A stretch of 64,000 nucleotides of DNA from Streptomyces sp. Je 1-79. Lineage in GTDB: Bacteria > Actinomycetota > Actinomycetes > Streptomycetales > Streptomycetaceae. A model generated the notes under the pieces. It did no database searches. It was given only the letters and a program-made list of their open reading frames with translations, and was not told the origin of the DNA. Location of the stretch: assembly GCF_025195125.1 (NCBI RefSeq), contig NZ_JAMGSL010000021.1, forward strand, positions 1 through 64,000. Reading direction: 5' to 3'. Within the stretch, counting starts at the first letter, position 1. Each line of letters starts with the position of its first letter. A program made the translations under genes and the position numbers. Of this stretch, positions 34,753-42,995 are shown in pieces.

Positions 34753-35313
34753 ATGAACAGACCGATGGACGAGAGACGCACCGTGAAGGTGTCGAAGTAC
34801 CTCTCGAAGCATCTTCGGCACCAGCCCGAGCGGATCGGACTGGTCCTCGACGCGAACGGCTGGACCGAGATCGACGCGCTCCTGGGCGCGGCGGCCGAGC
34901 ACGGCTTCCCGATCACCCGCGCCGAGCTGGACCATGTCGTCGCCTCCAACGACAAGAAGCGCTTCGCGGTCGAGGGATCGCGGATCCGCGCCAGCCAGGG
35001 CCACACCGTCGAGGTGGACCTCGGCCTGCCGGCCGCGGAGCCGCCCGCGTACCTCTACCACGGTACGGTCGCCGCCCGGCTGGACGCCATCCGGGCGGAG
35101 GGCCTGCGGCCCATGGCCCGCCACCACGTCCACCTCTCCCCCGACCGGGAGACCGCGACCCGGGTCGGAGCCCGCCGGGGCCGCCCGGTGGTCCTGAGCG
35201 TGGACGCCGGCGCGATGCACCGGGCCGGCCATGTCTTCCACGTCAGCGCCAACGGTGTCTGGCTGGCCGACGCCGTCCCCCCGGAGTTCCTCCGCTTCCC
35301 CGGAAACGGCTGA
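34753..35313 (+). CDS. kptA: Tpt1/KptA family RNA 2'-phosphotransferase
   Basis: ATG 34753 (MNRPMDERRTVKVSKYLSKH) gives 186 residues; the frame extends 21 codons upstream but through the DnaA boxes. Family signatures are VSKYLSKHLRHQPERIGL, the winged-helix GWTEIDALL, then YLYHGTVAARLDAIRAEGL and HHVHLSPD. These residues form the ADP-ribosyltransferase-like active site. In eukaryotes Tpt1 removes the 2'-phosphate left by tRNA splicing, transferring it to NAD. Bacterial homologues are active in vitro but their natural substrate is unknown. Confidence 0.95.
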   Translation: MNRPMDERRTVKVSKYLSKHLRHQPERIGLVLDANGWTEIDALLGAAAEHGFPITRAELDHVVASNDKKRFAVEGSRIRASQGHTVEVDLGLPAAEPPAYLYHGTVAARLDAIRAEGLRPMARHHVHLSPDRETATRVGARRGRPVVLSVDAGAMHRAGHVFHVSANGVWLADAVPPEFLRFPGNG

Positions 35314-35352
35314 ACCGCCCGGAGCGGCCCGCGCCAGGGCATGATCGTTCCC

Positions 35353-35805
35353 ATGACGCATCCTCATCTTCCGACCACCGAGTCGGCCGTCACCGCGATC
35401 CGCGAGATCGCCCGGGAGTACGACCTGGAGATGACGGTCACCGACGACATCGGTGCCGACCAGACCTCCCGGCGGACCTCCGCGGGCGCCTTCGCCGTCC
35501 TCGACCCGGACGGCTCGCTCCCGCACGAGGCCTTCGTCGAGCTCGGCGGTGCCCCGGCGGTCACCGTCCAGATCTTCCCCGAGGACGACGCGAGGATCCG
35601 TGTCGACGGCGTGGACTTCGAGGACATCCCCCGCGACTCCGTCCCGGCCTTCGTCCGCTCGGTCCACGGCGGACTGGCGTATGTGAAGGGCAGGTTCTTC
35701 CCGCCCGGCTGGTGGCTGGTCGTGCCCCTGCCCGGGGACGAGACGTACAAGGAGCTCGTCCTGGACGACACCCTCACCCCGTGGCTGAGCCGACGGGTCC
35801 GCTGA
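35353..35805 (+). CDS. Unidentified acidic protein
   Basis: ATG 35353 (MTHPHLPTTESAVTAIREIA) gives 150 residues. No signal peptide or membrane helix is seen. The chain looks alpha/beta: a helical N-terminus, then strands (GAFAVLDPDG, APAVTVQIFPEDDARIRVDG), and a conserved-looking aromatic segment RFFPPGWWLVVPLPGDETYK. Similar proteins occur in other Streptomyces but I know no function. It follows kptA by 39 bp and may be co-transcribed. Confidence 0.7.
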   Translation: MTHPHLPTTESAVTAIREIAREYDLEMTVTDDIGADQTSRRTSAGAFAVLDPDGSLPHEAFVELGGAPAVTVQIFPEDDARIRVDGVDFEDIPRDSVPAFVRSVHGGLAYVKGRFFPPGWWLVVPLPGDETYKELVLDDTLTPWLSRRVR

Positions 35806-35852
35806 CGGTCCGCTTCCGCTTTCGCACCCCGGATCCGCGCACGTCAACGGGC

Positions 35853-35858
35853 TATACT
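35853..35858 (+). promoter_or_regulatory. TATACT -10 element of the aldehyde dehydrogenase gene
   Basis: TATACT is an unusually AT-rich hexamer for this genome, 36 bp upstream of the GTG at 35894. No matching -35 hexamer is evident, so confidence is limited. Confidence 0.4.
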
Positions 35859-35893
35859 CGCGCCCGCATTCGACATGGTGAGAGGAATTCCAG

Positions 35894-37471
35894 GTGGCGG
35901 CTCCGACTGCGCTGAACTCGGTGATCGACGGCAAGGAGACCCCCGGAAGCGGTGTCACCTATATCTCCCGAAACCCGGCACGCCTGAGCGACGTGGTCGC
36001 CGAGGTCGAGCTGGCCGACGCGGGACAGATGCGGGACGCCTGCGCGGCGGCACGGCGGGCACAGCGCGAGTGGGCGCGGGTGCCGGCCCCGGTGCGCGGC
36101 CAGGTCGTGGGGGCCTTCGGGCGCCTCGTACAGGCGAACAAGGAAGGCCTCGCCCGGCTGATCACCCGCGAGGTGGGCAAGACGTACGCCGAGGCGCTCG
36201 GCGAGGTCCAGGAGATCATCGACACCTGCGACTTCTTCCTCGGTGAGGGCCGGCGTCTCTACGGGCACACGGTCCCGTCCGAGATGCCCGACAAGCAGCT
36301 GTTCACCTACCGCATGCCGGTCGGTGTGGCGGTCATCGTGACCGCGGGGAACTTCCCGGTGGCGGTTCCGTCCTGGTACTTCGCCCCGGCGCTGCTGTGC
36401 GGCAACGCGGTGGTGTGGAAGCCCGCCGAGTACGCCGCGGCGACCGCGCGCGCCCTGGCCGAGCTCGCCTGGCGGGCGGGCGTGCCGGCCGGTGTCCTCA
36501 ACCTGGTCTACGCCGACGGCGAGACGACGTTCGGGGGCCTGGAGGCCGCGCTGGGCGAGGGCCTGGTGGACAAGGTCGGCTTCACCGGTTCGACCCTGGT
36601 CGGCCGGAAGATCGGCGAGCTGTGCGGCCGTCACCTCCAGACGCCGTGCCTGGAGCTCGGTGGCAAGAACCCGATGGTCGTCGCGCCCGACGCCGATCTC
36701 GACCTGGCCGTGCAGGCCGCGCTCTTCTCCGGCTACGGCACGGCGGGCCAGCGCTGCACCTCGCTGGGGACCGTCATCGCGCACGAGGACGTGCACGCCG
36801 AGTTCGTGCGCCGGTTCGCCGAGGCGGTGCGGACCGCGCCGGTGGGCGAACCGTCCGAGGGCGTCGTCTACGGGCCCCTGCTGGACGAGAAGTTCGCCCG
36901 CTCCTACGAGTCCGCGCTGGGCTGGATCGAAAGCCACCACACGGTCCTGGGTTCGAGCGCCGTCGGCAGGATCACGGCCGACGCGCCCCGGGAGGGCTTC
37001 GTCGGCGACCCGTCGGACGGCCTGTACTACCACCCGGTGCTGGTGGACGGGGTCCGGTCCACGGACCGGATCTTCCTGGAGGAGACCTTCGGGCCGATCG
37101 TCGGGGTCACCACGTACCGGACGCTCGACGAGGCGATCGAGCTGGCCAACGCCTCGGGTTACGGCCTCTCCGCCGCCGTCTGGACCAGCGACCCGGCCAC
37201 CGCGTTCCGGTTCCGGGAGGGCGTCGGGGCCGGCATGGTCAGCGTGAACAACTCCACCTCGGGCGCGGAGGCCCACCTGCCGTTCGGCGGGAACGGCAAG
37301 TCCGGCAACGGCAGCCGCCAGTCCGGTGTGTGGGTGCTCGACCAGTTCACCCGCTGGCAGTCGATGAACTGGGACTTCTCCGGTTCGCTGCAGAAGGCCC
37401 AGATGGACGTGGCGACCGTCGAGGCCGACCTGGACTACCGCCTGCCGGAGGCGTGGACCGAGGGCGTCTGA
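35894..37471 (+). CDS. NAD-dependent aldehyde dehydrogenase, ALDH7/aminoadipate-semialdehyde-like by eye
   Basis: GTG 35894 lies seven bases after GAGAGGA; 525 residues. Catalytic Glu is in LELGGKNPMVV and the nucleophile Cys in GTAGQRCTSLG; FTGSTLVGRKIGEL binds the cofactor. The run ALFSGYGTAGQRCT together with VYGPLLDEKF resembles ALDH7 / piperideine-6-carboxylate dehydrogenase more than betaine-aldehyde enzymes, although that family usually has ELGGNNA. ALDH7-type Pcd makes alpha-aminoadipate in beta-lactam producers. It ends at the bidirectional terminator that bounds the NRPS cluster, and is on the opposite strand, so membership in the cluster is open. Confidence 0.9.
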   Translation: MAAPTALNSVIDGKETPGSGVTYISRNPARLSDVVAEVELADAGQMRDACAAARRAQREWARVPAPVRGQVVGAFGRLVQANKEGLARLITREVGKTYAEALGEVQEIIDTCDFFLGEGRRLYGHTVPSEMPDKQLFTYRMPVGVAVIVTAGNFPVAVPSWYFAPALLCGNAVVWKPAEYAAATARALAELAWRAGVPAGVLNLVYADGETTFGGLEAALGEGLVDKVGFTGSTLVGRKIGELCGRHLQTPCLELGGKNPMVVAPDADLDLAVQAALFSGYGTAGQRCTSLGTVIAHEDVHAEFVRRFAEAVRTAPVGEPSEGVVYGPLLDEKFARSYESALGWIESHHTVLGSSAVGRITADAPREGFVGDPSDGLYYHPVLVDGVRSTDRIFLEETFGPIVGVTTYRTLDEAIELANASGYGLSAAVWTSDPATAFRFREGVGAGMVSVNNSTSGAEAHLPFGGNGKSGNGSRQSGVWVLDQFTRWQSMNWDFSGSLQKAQMDVATVEADLDYRLPEAWTEGV

Positions 37472-37478
37472 CACGGCA

Positions 37479-37526
37479 GGTGGGGCCGGGGGTGATGGTC
37501 GTACGACCACCGCCCCCGGCCCCACC
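37479..37526. terminator. Large bidirectional hairpin at the NRPS cluster boundary
   Basis: Arms of about 26 nt (GGTGGGGCCGGGGG... with ...CCCCCGGCCCCACC) pair almost perfectly around the palindrome GTCGTACGAC. It sits 7 bases after the aldehyde dehydrogenase stop and 17 bases from the converging peptidase stop. Confidence 0.88.
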
Positions 37527-37543
37527 GCCGTACCGGGCCCGTG

Positions 37544-39862
37544 TCAGGAACGGGGATCCGCGTAGGTGCGCGTGACGAGCGTCCTCGCGTGCCCCACCGT
37601 CCACTCCGGCAGCGCCGCCAGCGCCTTCTCGGCGTCCTCGCCGGTCCGCAGGAACACCTGGTCGACCTGGATCTCGACGGGGCCCGAGCGGTCGACCGTC
37701 ACCGTGTGGCCGTCGAAGCGGCCGACGACGTCGACCACCGCCTCGCCGCCCTCGAAGGGCCGGCCGCCGACGGAGAGGCCGGGGCCCGTCACCGTGATCC
37801 TGACCAGCTCCGCACGGTTGGCGCCGACGGTGATCCGCACGGGTGCGGTCGTGCCGGCGGTGTCGAAGGAGACGGTCCCCTCCGGTACGGGCACCTTCCG
37901 CGCGGCGAGCGCGCCGTCGCGGACCCGCAGCCCGGTGTCGCCCGCCACCTGGTCGACGATGCCCAGCTTCTCGGGCGTGAGGTAGTCGCGGCCCTCCAGC
38001 ACGATCCGCGGGTCCTTGCCGTCGGTCTGCTCCTGGAAGAGGCTGACCAGCTTGGGGTGCGCGCTGTCGTACGGCGGGACGAGACCGACGGCCAGCAGCC
38101 CGCAGGCGGTGTAGGCCACCAGGGCGAGGCCGGTCCGGCGCGGCGGGCGGCCCGCGTGGACGGCGAACGGCGCGAGGATCAGCGCCAGCGGGACGGCGAC
38201 CAGGGTGCAGGCCACGGCGACGACCGCGTCCATCGGGATGGCGGCCGGCAGCCGGCCCATCATCGGGACCGCCAGCTCGAACAGGTTCCGGGCGAACTGG
38301 GCGATCAGCACGAACGACACGAACGCGCTCACCAGCAGCGGCACCGCCCGCCAGGGGCCCGGCAGCAGCAGGAACCCGCCGATCGACACGGCCAGCAGGG
38401 CGGAGGCGATCCACAGCAGATAGCCGGGCCCGACACCGAGCCAGGCGGTGAGGGCGCCCAGCAGGGCGACCGCCCACGCGTTGCCGAGAAGGGAGATGCG
38501 GGCCGCCGGCCGCCGGGTTCCCTCCGAGGTGCGGCGACGGCGCCTGCGCTCCAGGAGCAGCTGGGGCGCGAGCGCGCCGAGGACGACGAGGGGCAGGGTC
38601 ACCCCGTACACCAGCCACGGATGCGCGAACCAGGAGTGCGGTCCTACGAGGGACTGTGCCGCGCCGAGCACGACGCCCGTGAGCACGGCCGCCGGGAGAC
38701 CGAGCAGCGCGACGCCCGCGGTGGCGGCCACCCGGCCGGGCCGGACGCCCCAGACCCGGCAGGCCCGCCAGGTCAGTGCGGCCAGGGCCAGCAGCAGCGC
38801 GAGGGTGCCGGTCTCGGCCAGCAGCGGGTCGAGGGTCACCCACCAGCGCGACAGCACGTCGAAGTAGTACGGGGCGGGCTTCGGCTCTCCCAGATCGGCG
38901 GCCCCGGTCACGTCGGAGGCGAACCGGACGGTCAGGTCGGTCACCGCCTGCGCCGAACCGGAGCCGATCCCGGCGACCCGGTCGTTCGGCGTGTGGTAGC
39001 GGTAGCCGTCCTCGAAGAGGGCGTAGTCGAGCCCCGACCAGCCCTGGGCGCGCCACACCCGGCTGTCGGTGTCGGAGTTGATGAGGCCCGCCTGGAAGAG
39101 CCACTGGCCGAGGACCGAGCCGTAGGGCCGTGCGGTGTTGCCCGCCAGCTCGATCAGCCGGCCGTCGTCCTCGCCCGACTGGAACAGGATGGGCAGTCCG
39201 CCCGATCCGACGGCCTCCAGGTTCAGGAACCAGCGGACGTCCGCCGCCCACGGGTGCCGGGTGAAGGCGTCGGCGCCGGTGAGGCCGACCTCCTCGCCGC
39301 CGTTGAACAGGTAGATGACCGTGCGGTGGTGGTCCTGTCCGGCCAGCTGGCGGGCGGCCTGGAGCACCGCGCCGACGTTGATGCCGTCGTCGGCGGCGCC
39401 GGGGCCCTCCATCGCCGAGTCGACGTGGACGTTCACCAGCAGGGCGTCGTCCACGTCGCCGGGCTGGCGGGCGATCACGTTCTCGACGCCGTAGTCGACG
39501 GCGCGGTCGTGGAAGCGGTACGAGCCCGAGGCGCGCTGCCGTTCCACCTCCAGGCCCTCGATCGCCTTCAGGTCACGGGAGACGAGGTCGAGCGCGTCGG
39601 AGAGCTGCGGGCTCGCCGCGACCCGCGTGCCGAGGTCCTCCAGCTGCTGGGCGGTGGCCAGTGCGCCACGGCCGGCCTCCCGGTCGGGCGCCGGCCGGGT
39701 CGCCCCGTGCGCCAGCGAGAAGGAGACGGCCAGGAGCAGGACCAGGACCGCCCAGGTGCCCGCGAACCGCCTCGCACCGAGCCGGGAGGGCGTGGCGCCC
39801 GCCGGCGGCGGTACGGACGGAGGAGCGTCGACCGCACGCGGCCGGGACTTCAGCATGCTCAC
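37544..39862 (-). CDS. Membrane-bound M28 metallopeptidase with C-terminal polytopic domain (ERMP1/Pff1-like)
   Basis: GTG 39862, or ATG 39856 two codons in, starts a 772-residue protein. One N-terminal helix (TWAVLVLLLAVSFSLAHG) precedes an extracytoplasmic M28 domain. Its zinc ligands are VNVHVDSAMEGPGAADDG (His, Asp), NGGEEVGLTGAD (Glu pair), FLNLEAVG (Glu) and YRYHTPND (His). From about residue 350 there are eight or nine membrane helices, then a 190-residue C-terminal beta-rich domain. This order is that of ER metallopeptidase 1 and fungal vacuolar Pff1. It is the last gene of the lipopeptide operon, so it may trim or inactivate the peptide during export. Confidence 0.93.
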   Translation of the reverse strand: MSMLKSRPRAVDAPPSVPPPAGATPSRLGARRFAGTWAVLVLLLAVSFSLAHGATRPAPDREAGRGALATAQQLEDLGTRVAASPQLSDALDLVSRDLKAIEGLEVERQRASGSYRFHDRAVDYGVENVIARQPGDVDDALLVNVHVDSAMEGPGAADDGINVGAVLQAARQLAGQDHHRTVIYLFNGGEEVGLTGADAFTRHPWAADVRWFLNLEAVGSGGLPILFQSGEDDGRLIELAGNTARPYGSVLGQWLFQAGLINSDTDSRVWRAQGWSGLDYALFEDGYRYHTPNDRVAGIGSGSAQAVTDLTVRFASDVTGAADLGEPKPAPYYFDVLSRWWVTLDPLLAETGTLALLLALAALTWRACRVWGVRPGRVAATAGVALLGLPAAVLTGVVLGAAQSLVGPHSWFAHPWLVYGVTLPLVVLGALAPQLLLERRRRRRTSEGTRRPAARISLLGNAWAVALLGALTAWLGVGPGYLLWIASALLAVSIGGFLLLPGPWRAVPLLVSAFVSFVLIAQFARNLFELAVPMMGRLPAAIPMDAVVAVACTLVAVPLALILAPFAVHAGRPPRRTGLALVAYTACGLLAVGLVPPYDSAHPKLVSLFQEQTDGKDPRIVLEGRDYLTPEKLGIVDQVAGDTGLRVRDGALAARKVPVPEGTVSFDTAGTTAPVRITVGANRAELVRITVTGPGLSVGGRPFEGGEAVVDVVGRFDGHTVTVDRSGPVEIQVDQVFLRTGEDAEKALAALPEWTVGHARTLVTRTYADPRS

Positions 39863-39881
39863 CGCATGACCCTTTCCATGG

Positions 39882-40754
39882 TTAGGCGGCCGTCTCCGGC
39901 GTCCGCTGCATCTCGCGCCACCACGTGCGCAGTTCGCGTACGACGGTGTCCTCGTGCTCCAGCGTGAGCGCGTGCGCGGCGTCGGGGACCCGGACGAGCC
40001 CGGCCCGCGGGCAGGCGCGCTCGATCTCCTCGGCCATGGCGCGCATGCCGGCGGTGTCCTCGTCGCCCACCAGCACGCGGACGGGGAGGTCGAGCTTCTC
40101 CAGCCGTTCGGCCGCGGGCTCGGCCTTCACGAAGTCCGGGGTGTCCTTCTGCTGCGTGTAGTTGAGGCGGAGCATGTCGGCGACCGCCTCCCGTACGGCG
40201 TCCCGCCCGGGCGCGGGTGCGCGGCCCGGTCCGTCGACGAAGAGCCGTACCTCGTGTGCGATGAGTTCCTCGACCGCCCGGGCGGTGTCGGCCGCCTCGG
40301 CGGTGTCCCAGGCCTCCTCGGCCGCCTCGACCGCCTCGAACAGCGGGCGCTCGGCGTCGGTGACCGGGGTGTCGTACCCGGAGATGTCGGGGGCGAGCAG
40401 GAACAGCCCGCGGACCCGCTCCGGATGGGCCAGCGCGAAGTCGATGGCCAGCCGCGCCCCTCGTGACTCGCCCACCAGGTAGGTGGACTCCAGTCCGTAG
40501 GCGTCCAGCACGTGTCCGAGGTCGTCGATGTCGGAGAACTCTCCGTCGAGCGTCGTGGTGGACTCACCGAAGCAGCGGCAGTCGTAGGAGATGCCGTACA
40601 TCTCGTCCTCCAGCGCCCGCATCAGCGGTGTCCACATCTGTGAGTGGGCGATGCCGGAGTGGACCATGACGGCGGCGGGGCCGGCCGGTGCGCCGCTGAC
40701 GGCGGTCCGGAGCGTGCCGCCGGGGACGGTGATCCTGCGCGTTTCCATGTTCAT
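39882..40754 (-). CDS. Alpha/beta hydrolase
   Basis: ATG 40754 overlaps the thioesterase stop; ATG 40748 has a better placed GAAGG and is equally likely. The 290-residue product has the nucleophile elbow VGESRGARLA (Ser), LVGDEDTAGM (Asp region) and DAAHALTLEHED (His). The oxyanion segment is MVHSGIAHSQMW. Catalytic type is esterase/lipase-like; the substrate is unknown. Its position between the M28 peptidase (19-bp gap) and the type II thioesterase makes it a candidate for peptide release or hydrolysis in the pathway. Confidence 0.88.
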   Translation of the reverse strand: MNMETRRITVPGGTLRTAVSGAPAGPAAVMVHSGIAHSQMWTPLMRALEDEMYGISYDCRCFGESTTTLDGEFSDIDDLGHVLDAYGLESTYLVGESRGARLAIDFALAHPERVRGLFLLAPDISGYDTPVTDAERPLFEAVEAAEEAWDTAEAADTARAVEELIAHEVRLFVDGPGRAPAPGRDAVREAVADMLRLNYTQQKDTPDFVKAEPAAERLEKLDLPVRVLVGDEDTAGMRAMAEEIERACPRAGLVRVPDAAHALTLEHEDTVVRELRTWWREMQRTPETAA

Positions 40755-41476
40755 CCTTCGATTGACTGCCTATGGCTGTTGATCACGAATGTGGCGACGT
40801 CCTCGACGTGGCTCAGCAGGTACATGTGCCCGCCGGGCCACATCCGGGTCGGGCAGTCGCCCTGGGCCAGCTCCGCCCAGGCCGCGAGGGCCTCGGCGGG
40901 TACCTGGGCGTCCTCGGTGCCCCCGAGGGCGAAGACCCGGGCCGAGAGCTTCTCGCCCTCCCGGTACCGGTAGCCCATCGCCATGCCGTAGTCGGCGCGG
41001 ATGCCGGGCATGACGAGTTCGAGGAGTTCGGGCTGCTGGAAGAACTCCGCCGGTGCCACCCCGTGGGAACGGAGGCTGGCGAGGATCTCGGCGTCCGTGG
41101 GCACGGACCTGGGGGGCAGTGTCTGGGGCGCCGGCATCCCGGACGCGACCAGAGCGCGGACCGGGAGCGAGCGCTTCTGGAGCCGGCGGGCCAGTTCGTA
41201 GGCGACCAGTGAGCCGAAGCTGTGCCCGAACAGGCTGGTCGGCCGCTCGTCCCCGCCGAGCTCGTCGAGCAGGGTGCCGACGAGCAGTTCCATGTCCTCG
41301 ACGGGTGCTTCGAGCATCCGCTCCTCGCGTGCGGGGAGGTAGGGCGCCCACAGCTCCACCTCCGGGGGGAGCCACTTGGTCCAGCTCTCGTAGATCGACC
41401 CGTTGCCGCCCGCGTAGGGCAGGCAGACGATCCGGCTGGTTCCGTCACCGGCGCTGAGCCGTCTGAGCCACGTCAT
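40751..41476 (-). CDS. Type II thioesterase
   Basis: This 241-residue protein has the TEII features CLPYAGGNGSIYESW, nucleophile elbow LFGHSFGSLVAYELA, an Asp region FALGGTEDAQVP and catalytic His in WPGGHMYLL. Stand-alone thioesterases remove wrongly loaded or stalled acyl groups from NRPS carrier domains. Because the last NRPS module here has no fused thioesterase, this enzyme is also a candidate for product release. It overlaps the alpha/beta hydrolase start by four bases and follows mbtH by nine. Confidence 0.94.
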   Translation of the reverse strand: MTWLRRLSAGDGTSRIVCLPYAGGNGSIYESWTKWLPPEVELWAPYLPAREERMLEAPVEDMELLVGTLLDELGGDERPTSLFGHSFGSLVAYELARRLQKRSLPVRALVASGMPAPQTLPPRSVPTDAEILASLRSHGVAPAEFFQQPELLELVMPGIRADYGMAMGYRYREGEKLSARVFALGGTEDAQVPAEALAAWAELAQGDCPTRMWPGGHMYLLSHVEDVATFVINSHRQSIEG

Positions 41477-41485
41477 GACGGGTGG

Positions 41486-41677
41486 TCAGCCCCGCACGCA
41501 GCGCGGACGCATGTCGGTCCACAGCGTCTCGATGTGGTCGAGGCACTCGTCCTTGGTGCCGGTCGGCCCGTCGGCCTGCCAGCCGGCGGGCAGATCACGG
41601 TCGCTCCGCCAGATCGAGTACTGCTCCTGGTCGTTGACGACGACGACGTAGTCGGGCTCTGCGGTGGTCACAGTCAT
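41486..41677 (-). CDS. MbtH-like protein
   Basis: ATG 41677 follows GAGGTAGCGCC; only 63 residues. The family signature is complete: VVVNDQEQYSIWRSDRDLPA with GW, then DECLDHIETLWTDMRPR. MbtH proteins bind NRPS adenylation domains and are often needed for their solubility and activity. The start overlaps the stop of the MFS gene by four bases. Confidence 0.96.
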   Translation of the reverse strand: MTVTTAEPDYVVVVNDQEQYSIWRSDRDLPAGWQADGPTGTKDECLDHIETLWTDMRPRCVRG

Positions 41678-42993
41678 GGCGCTACCTCTTCGGCTTTCAG
41701 GATCGCGGGACGCGTGAGGGTGGGTTCGGGGGTTACGGGGGTGGTGGGTTCGGGGGTCACGGGTTCGGGGGGTGCGGAGAGCCGGCGGATGCGGCTCGCG
41801 AAGGCGACGCTGATCGCGATGCAGGAGAGCGCGATCACGGCCAGGGTCATGGAGCCGGAGGTCGCCTCCAGGGCGATGCCGGCCACCAGGACGGAGAGGG
41901 GTCTCAGGCTGAACGCGGCGACCTGCGCGGTCGTGGTCACGCGGCCGAGGAGTTCGTCCGGGGTGAGCCGCGCCCGCAGGGTGCTGTAGAGGATCGCGGA
42001 GAGCGACTCCCCGCCGCCCGCGAGCAGGACGACACCGAGGGCCAGCGGCAGCGACGCGGTGCCGCTCAGGACGAGCAGGGCGACGCTGCCGAGGACCGTG
42101 CCGGCGCACATGACCGCGACGGAGGCCTCCTTGATCCGCGAGGCGAGCACGGCGCCGGCGATCGCGCCGACGGCGTAGACCGCGATGATCGACCCCAGCA
42201 CGCCGGGCGACCAGCCGAGGTCCTCGCGGATGAAGTACGTGGCGCAGATGATGATCGGCGACGTGAAGAAGGTGATCGCCGCCCAGTAGAGCAGCGCCGC
42301 CCGCAGCAGCCGGTGCCCGGCGATGAACCGGAACCCCTCCAGGACCTGCCGGCGCATCGGGGCGGGCGTCTGCTCCCGCGCGGTCTGCAGCGGGCGGCGG
42401 ATCAGCATCAGGGTGAGTGCCGACACCGCGAAGGTGAGCGCGTCGACCCCCAGGGTGCCGGCGCCGCCGATGCCCGTCACCAGCACACCGGCGAGCGCCG
42501 GTCCGGCGATGTAGCCGAGGGCGTTGCCGATCGACAGCAGCGAGTTGGCCTCGCCGAGCCGTTCGCGGCCGACCAGCGACGGTACGCAGGACAGGCATGC
42601 CGCCTCGAAGACGGCGTACAGCGCGCCGACCGGCACGGCGATCGCGTACAGCACCGGCAGCATCGGCAGACCGAGCACCGCGGCCAGTGGCACCGCGGCG
42701 ACCAGCAGGGCGCGCCCGACGTCCGACCAGAGCATCATCCGCCGCCGGTCGAAGCGGTCGGCCCAGGCGCCCGCGGGGACGCCCAGCAGCATCATGGGCA
42801 GCGCCGACAGCATGGCGATCAGACCCATGTGCAGTCCGGAGCCGGTGAGGGCCAGGACCAGCAGCGGCAGGGCGGTCTTGCTCAGCGCGTCGCCGAGTGC
42901 CGAGGCGCCCTGGCCGCCCGCGAACAGCAGGAAGTCGCGGTCCCGCAGCAGGTTCCGGCCCGCGGGGGTGGCCGTGCTCGCAGGTGTGGTCAC
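41674..42993 (-). CDS. EntS-like MFS exporter
   Basis: GTG 42993, two bases after the oxygenase stop, starts a 439-residue transporter with twelve helices. FLLFAGGQGASALGDALSKT and GVPAGAWADRFDRRRMM (motif A) place it with the DHA3/EntS group that exports siderophores and peptide antibiotics. The C-terminus is a Pro/Thr-rich tail with repeated EPTTPVTPEPT. It is the only transporter in the visible cluster and probably exports the lipopeptide. Confidence 0.92.
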   Translation of the reverse strand: MTTPASTATPAGRNLLRDRDFLLFAGGQGASALGDALSKTALPLLVLALTGSGLHMGLIAMLSALPMMLLGVPAGAWADRFDRRRMMLWSDVGRALLVAAVPLAAVLGLPMLPVLYAIAVPVGALYAVFEAACLSCVPSLVGRERLGEANSLLSIGNALGYIAGPALAGVLVTGIGGAGTLGVDALTFAVSALTLMLIRRPLQTAREQTPAPMRRQVLEGFRFIAGHRLLRAALLYWAAITFFTSPIIICATYFIREDLGWSPGVLGSIIAVYAVGAIAGAVLASRIKEASVAVMCAGTVLGSVALLVLSGTASLPLALGVVLLAGGGESLSAILYSTLRARLTPDELLGRVTTTAQVAAFSLRPLSVLVAGIALEATSGSMTLAVIALSCIAISVAFASRIRRLSAPPEPVTPEPTTPVTPEPTLTRPAILKAEEVAP

Positions 42994-42995
42994 CG

